Part shown: in pieces, positions 11,772 to 23,300 of the stretch | How positions within the stretch are numbered: the first letter of the stretch is position 1 | How the letters are laid out: the number at the start of each line of letters is the position of its first letter | Assembly: GCF_026151205.1 (NCBI RefSeq) | Contig: NC_087084.1 | Location: forward strand, 16,280,227 to 16,344,226 | Source: Bolinopsis microptera | Taxonomy: Eukaryota; Ctenophora; Tentaculata; Lobata; Bolinopsidae | Reading direction: 5' to 3' | DNA: 64,000 nucleotides | Notes under the pieces: generated by a model | What the model saw: the letters and a program-made list of their open reading frames with translations, nothing else | What the model was told of the DNA's origin: nothing | Database searches by the model: none | Made by a program: the position numbers and the translations under genes

Positions 11772-12970
11772 ATTGTTATGGGTTGCAGTGTAACTAAGAT
11801 TAAACACAACCTGAGATATACTTTTATGTGGGTAATAGCAGCACTCCTTTGGGTGTAGGTGCTACCTATCTATGAGTTCTTTACTCTTTATCCTGTGTTG
11901 GAATCCGCTTCTTTGGGAATCAGTCTGCCATGAAATACTGCATCACATCGAAAGTTTTTCCCCAGAGAACCCTTGTTTATCTGCATGTATAGTTTTAAAA
12001 GTTATAGTTATTAAATATTAAATAATTAGTTATATAACATTCCTTAACTCGATCCTTACTTTTTTGGAAAAGACTACGCCTCGGATATTAGCGACGTATG
12101 GTTTGTATCGCCTTGTAACCAGATGTAGTTTTTATTTTTTTATCGTAAGTATAACCAAAAATGTGGAGGCTTCTAGAATATGACGTCAGTAAAAATAATT
12201 ATTGTAGGGGGCTATAATATGCAGTTTGCGTAATGTCTCTGATATAGGTGCTCACTAACCCGGTAAATGTCGATTCAAGCAATATGTTTTATCCTTAAAT
12301 TTTGAATTTAAACCCGAAATCTAGTCAGCTTCGAAATCCAATACTTCCGAAGTATACCCTACGAGACAAATTTAATTAAAAGGTACGTAATTCCATTTGC
12401 CACGGCGGTGAAATTTCGGGAGTGGTGAGGATAACAAATACCGGCGCTCTCTCATTCCGTCTGGAGGATTAAAGTCAAGTTAAAACTAACTTCGCCGGCG
12501 AAACTGTTATATAAGAGAAACAGCTTGTTACTTTTTTTTGTTAGAGGTGCCTAAACCTGGACTACACTGGAGAGAAAAAAAGATCAAAAAGAAATTGAAC
12601 TTGTAATTAGTTTTCAAATTTTATTTTATTTGATTTTCTCAATATTGGGCTTTAATTTTGTGAAATAAAGAAAGAAAAAATTGCCCAAATACCATATGTT
12701 AATTTGGGGTACGAAATCGTGGTTTTCGGCAAACATCCCATATTTTTCCGTTCCCTAAATCATTCAGGTTCGAACCAGGAATTATGTGCAATATAATTAT
12801 ATGTCGCGTAAGACGTAAAGGTAGATACCCTAGATATTATGATATCAGTTTTCTTAGAATTTCTTGTTGACGCTGGTTGGAGTGAAGATGACATATTTTT
12901 GATTCGAATAAAGTTACATAATTATAACATATTATATTGTACAATAATCCCTTAGCCAATAACTTGTATG

Positions 12971-13290
12971 TCAGGGTCAGGGTCAGGAGTCAGGGTCAGG
13001 ATCATGGTCAGGGTCAGGGTCAGGATCAGGTCAGGGTCAGGGGGGGTTTTTACCCCCCCCCCCCCCCCACCCCCCCCAGGGGGGGGGGGGGGTCAGGGTC
13101 AGGGTCAGGGTCAGGGTCCAGGGTCAGGGTCAGGGTCAGGGTCAGGTCAGGGTCAGGGTCAGTCAGGGTCAGGGTCCAGGTCAGTGTCAGGGTCAGGGTC
13201 AGGGTCAGGGTCAGTCAGGGGTCAGGGGTCATGGTCAGGGTCAGGTCAGGGTCAGGGTCAGGGTCAGGTCAGGTCAGTGTCAGGTCCGGA
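12971..13290 (+). repeat. TCAGGG-type telomere-like array with internal C/G runs
   Basis: Roughly 320 bp of GGGTCA repeats with register slips, interrupted near 13052-13092 by a long C run followed by a G run that could pair into a hairpin. The word differs from the metazoan telomere word TTAGGG by one transition. The G-rich strand is the plus strand. Open frames here (poly Gly/Ser/Gln and Arg/Val) are repeat artefacts. Confidence 0.9.
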
Positions 13291-16200
13291 ATGTACTGGT
13301 GCAGCACGATGGGAAACCTTGCAGTACTCATAGCGATTTGTTTAGACTTACATATTTTTATTAATCGGTAACTTTTATAGACAATTAAATTCACATCTAA
13401 TCAATATTCTATATTAAACATATTAGTTTCTTAAGAAAAGATTAGAAAACACGCCGTTGTTTCATTGTAACAATCTGTTATTTAAAATCATTATTTTTAC
13501 AAAAATTAAACTATTGAACTCCTCAGTTAATCTATGTCATTTTAATTCGGGCGTCTGATTACATCACTCCGATGAAGACACATCAGCTCTACATCGCTGC
13601 GTAACACAACACAATAATAAAAGATACACTACACAACACACGTGATTACTACATATTACCCCCGCATTTAATTACTACAAATGTAAAGTGATTTGGGTTA
13701 AACTGGCGCACGTTGTCTTAGACCATTATCACAGCATGCTTCAACAATACGCACATTAGCTATGAGAGAATATGAAGCTAAAACCGACACGTTAAATTTG
13801 CCAAACTATTATCTCATTAATTAATTACCTTATTTTATAATTTGAGGATTTGTCTATTTTATTGCGCCCATTTCTACATCATAATATTTATCCTGTTTTC
13901 TTTCTATATTTTATAAACCAGACTAAGACTCTCTCAAACAAGCTCCTTGATTCTTGAGTTTCCAATCGGAAGATAACTGTTAACGAATGCTTTACAATTT
14001 CCGCCAACAAATTTTTTATCCTCACAAAATACTCATATTAGACCATAGCAGCAGGGGCACCTGTTGAAAGTTTTCAAGAAACTTCCTAGATAACCCCTCC
14101 GTGCAGAGTGTAAAATAGTACTCTTAACAGTTAACCACAGCAACCAATACGTGATAAGGCAAGTGTTAGGGTTTTGGAGTATTTGTTTCCAACTATAACA
14201 CGCCGCAATTGCGAAAACCTGCTTCCAAACTGTAGAGCTTCTAGCTTTCAATTCCTTTCATAATTTAACTGAGTAACCTGAATCTTGAAATTTTAGTCCA
14301 GCCGTGTATTTTTATAGTCAGGTACTTCAGGTACTATTCAAGTTGGTAATGATCCCCCCCCCCCTCCCCCCCCCCTATGATGCAACCACTATTTAACTCA
14401 CCTGTCAGTTTGTAATTATCAATAACATATTTGCAAACGAATCGCGTTTGTGATGGACAAACTCCAAGTATTTCATAAACATTCCAATAATCCCAGTATA
14501 TTAATATTTAGGCTGGATTCAGAATGATGGTATTATCAAAAAGTAAAATGTAAGCGCATAAGGAGTCCAACATTTCTTAAAAATTCCCATTATACAAAAC
14601 CATTTTAGTATCGGAAATAGTATACCACGTGTGTGTATGTACTCAAAATTAGGAAACAGGGTCAACATGACACAGCAGCCCACGTACACGCTAATTATAT
14701 ACGCAATTAGTACACGCTAATTGCTTCTAATTACTGCAGGCCAGTTATAATTACAGCCTGTGGATGCTTTATGTGTGGGCCATCCAGCACGTTTTTAGTA
14801 AGTTACCAATGGGACCAAACGAAATGGGACTGCACAATTATACACAATGCTCACGTGCGTTAACTTAACACTATGTACGTTAATACAGTTTTAACCGCAC
14901 TTTTTTGGCGGAAGCTCTAGAACATGGAAAAAGTGGTTCTATGGAAATGAAACAGCTGTTTTTTAGAAGCAAGGTTATTTCCCATAAATATTTTGTGTAT
15001 GTGCCCCTTAACTTCGTATTCATTAGCCCCATGCTATGACGCCGCATAATATTAGGTAAGATAATATAATATGTACTATCAATGTAGACGACACGTACAT
15101 ATTTCATACCAAGTGCATTGAGGTAATGCACAAGGAGGCCCTTTTGTAACTTATGAAATTCAAAAACCCTGACTTTTGCTAAAGTAACAAACAATGAAGT
15201 AGTCCACTGATAAGCGACGCTTGAAGGCTAACGTATAATATTACGTCATTTTTTCAACATACAGTAGGACGAATTAAAAAAAGCTCAAAGTACTCCAATA
15301 TCATTTGCTGACTTCCATGTTCCTCGTGATATTACATGTCTTATTTGAGGGTAACATTTATTTAATTGTAATTTTTTGGGGAGACAATGGAAGGAGCATG
15401 GACATCCTATAGTTCATCACATGATATTTTGAGCTCAACATGTGAGTGTGAAATTTGAATCGATATTTCTTGAAAAAATTAATCATCTGGTAGTGTTTCA
15501 GAGCATGGTGACAACCGAATCCACTGCACTGGTGAGGTAACTGAGAATTTGTTTGACTAAGTTATTGCGCATCTAATATGATTTTTGTCGAACTTCTCTG
15601 GAATAAGAAATAAATCAATGCAATAAATTATGGTCTTACATTTCACCGAAACTGCCGCAATGTATTCCTTTATTCGGGGCATTGTTTTAAATCTAGCGTT
15701 TTCCCAGAAGCTAAAAAAATCCGAAAAAGTGCTACACATATTATTTGGACCCAAATTTCATAGCTTCAGCGATCTATGCTTTATAAATTTCCTAAATTTT
15801 TTGATTGAAGAATGAATTTCAAATTTCTAAATCTTAAAACATTACACTTACGTGGTAGAGAGTCTGGTCCTGGGCTGAAAGCTTTTGTTACATAAGATAT
15901 AAATATTCGGCATTACAACAATAACCCGATTCTGCTCCACGCTTCGATTATCTGAGAGAGAGATGAAAATGGCAGATCATGAAATTATTAAACAAATTCT
16001 TGATAAATAGGCCAAATGGAAAGTGCAACTTACACCGGCCAAGTAGCAGCCGGGCTTGTAAAGTCTGGACTACTATAGCCAAACGGTGATGTATATGATG
16101 TAATAATCTAGAATACCAAATATCCGCAAGTAACTAATCAGCTTCTTCCATCAGAGTTTCCGGGTTATATTATAATATTAACACCTTAATAACACCAGAA

Positions 16201-16967
16201 TGTTGTGTGTGTGGTGGTGTCTGTCTGTCTGATCGTCTGTGTGTACTTTCTAGGTCGGTTATACAAAATACAACGGTAAGAGTTACGGGACTGGTTTTTT
16301 CGGTAAGTGCTGACAAAACCTCTATGAAGCCCAAAGAACTTTTTTTTAAATCGGCCCTTGGTTAAGTGGTTTAATTGATGTTTTTGTACCACAAAATACA
16401 TAAAATTGCTTGAGCAGAACGGCAAGATTCCGGGGCTTGCTCTCTCTCTCTCATTACTGTATAATATGTTAGAGCTGCTTTTTAAGTAGCGTCATAATTG
16501 GATTAGCCCGGAAGATTCCGCTGTACTGTTAACCATAATAAGCTTATTAGGGGAGGGGGGGGACTGTAGTGTTTGGTATGTTTGGACTGCAGAGAGAGAG
16601 AGAGAGAAGAGAGTTCAACGACAATGTTATGCGGTTTTTTTCAAATATAGGCGGGTGGGTGCGGACTGCGGAGTTAACAAGGTTAATTTCTATAACGATT
16701 TAAATAAAAATGGAAAGCGTTCAAGACGGGAGTGATAGGTGTAATGTCCGGTGTCAGACCTGATGATCATGAAATGTGGTAGCCTCCGGCTAATATTGAC
16801 TTAATTATTCCACAAAAACTAACTGATTATGAGATTATTGTTTCTAAAACTATTGGGTCACCTAATGCGGGTTTTGACTCTAGCCGGGTAAATACTCCTC
16901 CCTTTTTACCTGTTAAACACTATAATATTATAAACATGTAGTGTGAACAACTATCCAATGTATCTCG

Positions 16968-17232
16968 GAGTTAGCTACACCTCGGTGTTGGCTCACCTCG
17001 TGTTGGCTACACCCAGTTTGGCTACACCTCGTTGTTCAGCAACACCTCGGTGTTTAGCTTCACCTTCGGTAGTTAGCTACACCTCAGTTGTTAGCTACAC
17101 CTCGGTGTTAGCTACACCTCGGTGTTAGCTACACCTCGGTGTTAGCTACACCTCGGTGTTAGCTTCACCTCGGTGTTAGCAACACCTCGGTGTTAGCTAC
17201 ACCTCGGTGTTAGCTACACCTCGGTGTTAGCT
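16968..17232. repeat. 17-bp hairpin minisatellite
   Basis: About 15 units of TTAGCTACACCTCGGTG, the right half near-perfect and the left half degenerate. Each unit contains the inverted pair ACACC/GGTGT around TC, so every unit can form a small hairpin. It ends about 105 bp from the 17337 exon boundary of the SDR gene, inside its next intron. Confidence 0.88.
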
Positions 17233-17336
17233 ATTGAGGATACCACCAGAATTGCAAGATCCGAGAAATAGGAATTGTAGAATATTTTCCACAACAAATT
17301 ATAATAGATAATAGATAATAGATAATATAAACATAC

Positions 17337-20300
17337 CTTGTCTCCTACCCATCCAGTTTCTAACATGGGCATGAAATAAGGCCATTTGCTCACCACTCCC
17401 TCGAACATTCCAGTCTTTATAAAGTAAGGATTTACCATCGTGAACTCTATCGGCAAATTCTGAAGGAAATATTCCACTTGTTAACAAACCATGCTGTAGC
17501 ATGTTTTGCATGAAATCGGATTTTTTTAATTAATGAAAATGGAAATGGATTATTCAGAAGATGTTTTATTATTTTATAAGCGATAGAAAAACAGAAACAA
17601 ATCAGAAAGGCGAAACCCAAGTATTTTCGCTGGCGGTGTTATTCACATACCTCTGCCATAATCTCAAATCTAAGAGCCTCGACAAGGCCCATTACAGCGA
17701 ACTTGCTGCAACTGTAATCCACCAGCTTTATCGAGCCGAACAGTCCTGCTACAGAGCTAATCGTGGTCACGTGTCCGTACCCTGAAGATAATGTTTACAG
17801 ATCTGTCACGTGTCAAACAAATATCAAGATCTGTATGTGAGAGTATTTAATGTCAGACTGATTGGCCAACCAAGCGGTCACTGACATTGGGTCCAAACTT
17901 TGGAACATCAATCTCGTTGATCTGGGGATCTATTACATTTCAGACTTCTTATCAAACGACCATAGTACCTTCATCGACTATTGTAACATCATCATGGGGG
18001 GACACGGGGGTATCCGGTAAACATGTCCTACTTTTAACGTTTAAAATATTGAATTTGTTGATCCTAATATTACACTTTCGTTTTTAAAGTCAGCAGCTGG
18101 GTAAGTTAAAGGGAATAAAATTCGTGTGTACAGTGTACACTGTACACACGAGTAAAAACATTTGTCCAACCAGCTTTTTTATTTCTGTCAATTCAATGGG
18201 TTATAGATTTAAATAGTCACCCAATAGACGGAGCAGTCGTTTTAAGAAACATTTCCTACACAGCCTCAATAAACTTTAATTTGATACAATTCCAATACAA
18301 ACTTTTGCTTTCGTGTAGGTGTATTATATAGTTATATTATATGAGACAAAAGGAGATTGTTACGGATACTGTATTGTGTATTGTGTAGTCTTTGTCACAC
18401 CTACTTAGAAACTATGCCAGGCATCTATCTGTACACACGCAAATAGTTTCCTTAGTATGCTTGAGGATTTCATCAAAACGGAAAGTTTGACTACATAGAT
18501 CCTAATTAAATTTTCTTTGTTTGGAATCACAAATTTCATAAACCGTGAACTCCCTCAATATTGTTGCAAAGTGGTATACCGTATATTATCAGCAAACGAT
18601 TTCTGGAAGGGGAAATTCCTACTTGGGAGGGTTACATCAAATATTCAAATTACTTCAGCTGGAGATAGATCAGATCGAAAAAATGCTATGGAGTTGATCT
18701 TGGCCGAGGGGGCACACTGGCACAGTGTGCACAGCTACAGTCCATTTCATTATTGCTAACTACAGTAAAACCCTGATTTAGACAAGTAGTACGGCGGATC
18801 GGGTAATTAACAAGAAATGCGGTCGCTTTTCTTTTGTGGATAGCCACTCAATTTCCTGATCCGTGATGGCGTATTTTATCATATTCCATACAACCTGGGG
18901 ACCACAGTCTTTACTGTTTATAAGCATGCAGATATGGCGGAGTGACAGGCCGAGCGCCGCCCAGTTAATATAATTGAATTTGAAAATCGTGTATATTTTT
19001 ATGTAACCATATGTTTATTGTTTATGCAACCTGACACGGATATGTGCAAAATAGTAATACTAACTCAAAATAATAATAATATGCTATTAATTAGTGCCTA
19101 GTGTGATATGTACATTACATGGATATGTACAATCATTACATGGTGAAATTAACAATGTACTTGGTCAGTTCAGCGCCCGCGCCAACAATTATTTAATTCA
19201 GATTATCGCGCAAAATAACCTCGGCACTTTGAGTCACGGATGGGGGAAAAATGTATCACGAATATGACCACGGTTATAACGGGGCACGTGATGTTGGCCA
19301 ATTCGTACTGAGGCTCCCCCCCCCCTCCCCCCTTCCCGTACTGATAATCAGAGTATTTCTTGTTAAAATTGTTTAAATCTCATTCCATATTGGCATGCAT
19401 GTGAGCTGAATTTGGCATTTTTACAATTTTGTATCTATCTTCTAACGTAACCCGTGATATTGACTATTATATCTTCTTTCCAAACCGATACAGAATTTCC
19501 TGCCAAGCAGATGTATTAAAATATATCAACATGTATTGCACGACTGTTTGCATTTTTGTTCTATTAACTTATTCTGTACACTGACCAAAGTACTATTTGA
19601 AGGTTCTAGGTGTTAAATGAAGTATGAAAAGAATGTCTATCTTAATAAAGAAGGTTTGGTTTATGTGGTTTACTACAAAGTAGCTACTTATGTAACAGAC
19701 AGCACCTACTATAAGTGTCGGTCTAGTGGCCCAGATATTCTGGAGTGTTGTGTTAATAGCATAATCTCCAGAAGACAAGGCCTGGTACCAAGACAAAGCC
19801 TGGTACCTGGAGGTATTAACTCCGAGGAACTACAACCTCCAGGGACTATGTGTACTATGTGTAGTGTGTACGTGACTACGTGTCGTGTATAATAATGGTA
19901 CACATAATGGTACACATCACAACATACTGTACATTTCGTTACGCCTGCTATATAATGTAGTGGTGACTGGTGGGAGCATTTTGTATGGGTAATTCAGTAG
20001 TTACACTCAATTGATCGCTAGATATTATCAGTAGCTCTCATAAATCCAAGTAGGTACTTACCATGTAGTTATGTAGTAGGTACTTACCAAGTAGTAAGTA
20101 CTTACCAAGTTTAGTGGGTACTTACCAAGTACTTACCAAGAAGTAGCTACTTACCATGATATTGTATAGATTATTACGGATTACCAAGAAGTTAAGTATG
20201 TACTTACCAAGCTCTCTCATGTCTTCTAGGAAAGTCTGGGTCACCCAGAAAACAGCCAACACGTTCACATCCATCGTCCTAAAACAAAATATATTATCAG

Positions 20301-23300
20301 TATAATGCAGAAAATATTAAATATATAACAACAAATTCCAGCCAATCCCGGATCATAACTAAACCCGACCTGCTACCTTACTCCTAACAATTAACATACA
20401 CTGAGCCAAAACCTTCTTAACTTTAGTGACACTAGAAAATCAGTTTTCAAATTAGAAATTAAAAAAAGAGGAACTACTTAGTATCACTTCGAGATGGCCA
20501 GGCCTACTCTCATGCTGTCTATATGTGATGATTAACTCTGAAAAACTAGGGACAACTGGGGAATGATCCCAGAACCTCGAGATTTCGCGTCTCTTGCTCT
20601 ACCAATTGAGCTACTGACCCTGATTCTCAGAGCGAAATCACCACTCATATACAGCACAATTTCATGCTTTGTGTGGAATATCATTTATCAGTTATTTAGA
20701 ATATATATTCGCATTTATCCACACTATATTTACATTACACGTACAACGTGATATCGTTATCAGTGCAGTGTGTACAACACCAACTACACCGATCAATTGC
20801 CAATCTGCGAAACATTTTAATTATTATTATCACTTCGAGATGGCCAGGCCTACTCTCATGCTGTCTATATGTGATGATTAACTCTGAAAAACCAGGGACA
20901 ACTGGGGAATGATCCCAGAACCTCGAGATTTCGCGTCTCTTGCTCTACCAATTGAGCTACTGACCCTGATTCTCAGAGCGAAATCACCACTCATATACAG
21001 CACAATTTCATGCTTTGTGTGGAATATCATTTATCAGTTATTTAGAATATATATTCGCATTTATCCACACTATATTTACATTACACGTACAACGTGATAT
21101 CGTTATCAGTGCAGTGTGTACAACACCAACTACACCGATCAATTGCCAATCTGCGAAACATTTTAATTATTATTATCACTTCGAGATGGCCAGGCCTACT
21201 CTCATGCTGTCTATATGTGATGATTAACTCTGAAAAACTAGGGACAACTGGGGAATGATCCCAGAACCTCGAGATTTCGCGTCTCTTGCTCTACCAATTG
21301 AGCTACTGACCCTGATTCTCAGAGCGAAATCACCACTCATATACAGCACAATTTCATGCTTTGTGTGGAATATCATTTATCAGTTATTTAGAATATATAT
21401 TCGCATTTATCCACACTATATTTACATTACACGTACAACGTGATATCGTTATCAGTGCAGTGTGTACAACACCAACTACACCGATCAATTGCCAATCTGC
21501 GAAACATTTTAATTATTATTATCACTTCGAGATGGCCAGGCCTACTCTCATGCTGTCTATATGTGATGATTAACTCTGAAAAACTAGGGACAACTGGGGA
21601 ATGATCCCAGAACCTCGAGATTTCGCGTCTCTTCGCTCTGAGAATCAGGGTCAGTAGCTCAATTGGTAGAGCAAGAGACGCGAAATCTCGAGGTTCTGGG
21701 ATCATTCCCCAGTTGTCCCTAGTTTTTCAGAGTTAATCATCACATATAGACAGCATGAGAGTAGGCCTGGCCATCTCGAAGTGATAATAATAATTAAAAT
21801 GTTTCGCAGATTGGCAATTGATCGGTGTAGTTGGTGTTGTACACACTGCACTGATAACGATATCACGTTGTACGTGTAATGTAAATATAGTGTGGATAAA
21901 TGCGAATATATATTCTAAATAACTGAACTACTTAGTACTTACAGTCAAATTAGAAATAAAAAAACAGGAAATACCTACAGTAAGTAATACTTACAGTTTG
22001 ATGTCAGCAGGTGTGAGGTCTCGGAAGAGTTTACCAGAAACCACGCCAGCAACGTTGAACACGTACGACACTTTTCCTACATCCGCTAAAGTCTGAAATG
22101 CAGACAAATTCATTGAACTGAATTTTTTAAATATCACATTTTATTAAAACGGTAATCAAACTGTATATCGACATACACAGTATCTCGACAATTATACCTA
22201 ATCTTATTCAACTTTCTACCTTAATTTTATGTAGTTATACACTTATTTTATGATTTAAAGTAATGATATAATATGTTAAATGTACACATTACACAATAAT
22301 ATCATCAATGTATAGATTCAAACAAGATTGCTAATACAACTGAGGTAATCTAATTAAAACATGTAAAACATGTTGGACAGATTTTTATCTTCGAGTAACT
22401 TAATGAAAATGGTAATTTGAGTAATCATTTTTCGCGCATGAATTCGATATTTAATAGAGGGTCAGTGATAAAAAACATGCCACAAAAACTTAATTTTAAA
22501 CATTTCAAGACTGTAATTACGAATGAATAGTAACAATAACCTGCTCATGAAGTTTGACGACATTTTCATGGTTAGCCACGTTACAGCAGTACCCATGCGC
22601 ACGGCCCCCAGACTGCACTATTTCGCGCACTGCGGGATATTATCTTATCTATTACTATAATTACTATTAATTATATTATCTTAATATGGTGCATCCTTGT
22701 AATACTATTGGTCATTGGTGGATAACATTAAGTTTCTGTACTACCAGTGTTAACAGAACTTGGAGTTATAATTATAATATATCGAGACATTATCAAGCAG
22801 ATCTATAATTATTAATTATTAATTATATGCATACTCTATAGAAATAGCAGCAAGTGAAATCCAGGTTATATGGTAATATTGGTGTAAGGGCAAAAGTGCA
22901 AAAGTGCAAAAGTGCAAAAGTGCAAAAGTCTACCTGTCTGTTTATTCGCCTCATCGTTGATATCAATACAGATTATCGTGTTCCCCATTGCAGCCAACTT
23001 GATAGCTAAATCTTTACCAATACCACTACCTGTACAAAGAGCTAAGTTAATAATCAGTTTCAAATTTAAAATGTAAGTACAAATGTTTTGGACAAAACTA
23101 AATCAGCAGCTTTTGGGGGTAAGAACTGTCTTATGTTATCTTGGTTGTTCTCTCGAAGAACCTAGACCAAATTCCACCACATAATTGGAGATGAGGTGCA
23201 GGTTCATAGATAAGCAGAGGGTAGGCCGGGGTAGGCCGGTAATCACTGTCATATCATATTCAATAAATTTTCCTGGTACCCATAGAGAAATTCTTATCAG

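Larger units (their letters stand above)
8771..16967. other. Gene-free, AT-rich region with low-complexity tracts
   Basis: I see no supportable coding exon here. Short open frames lack recognisable motifs and most are AT-rich noise. Missing 3' exons of the SDR gene on the minus strand may lie here but were not identified. Apart from the tracts listed separately, it holds a mixed C-rich run at 14356-14377 and CT/GA microsatellites near 16440 and 16590. Confidence 0.6.
20471..21936 (-). mobile_element. Tandem tRNA-derived SINE-like array with terminal inverted copy and target-site duplication
   Basis: Three nearly identical 346-bp head-to-tail units (a reference point recurs at 20563, 20909 and 21255) plus a truncated fourth are followed at about 21633 by a partial unit in inverted orientation. 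The block 20484-21923 is flanked on both sides by GAACTACTTAGTA (20471-20483 and 21924-21936), indicating insertion as one event. The tandem units read on the minus strand start with a tRNA-like head carrying Pol III A and B boxes, followed by an unrelated body. The site lies in an SDR intron, inside an older imperfect duplication of about 50 bp. Confidence 0.85.

Noticed and set aside
12937-13371. Protein-coding frames of 120-140 codons over the TCAGGG array
   Set aside because: They encode only repeat-derived Gly/Ser/Gln or Arg/Val strings, and comparable frames exist in several registers.
20548-21720. Functional tRNA genes in the tandem array
   Set aside because: The cloverleaf is good but the anticodon loop lacks U33 and the acceptor stem is mismatched; repetition with a long body fits a SINE head.
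20484-21923. Hammerhead ribozyme (retrozyme) in the 346-bp tandem unit
   Set aside because: Tandem units of this size with CTGAT...CGAAA words suggested one, but on both strands the conserved CUGANGA core is broken (CTGATTC, CTGATAA, CTGAGAA) and the stems do not fit.
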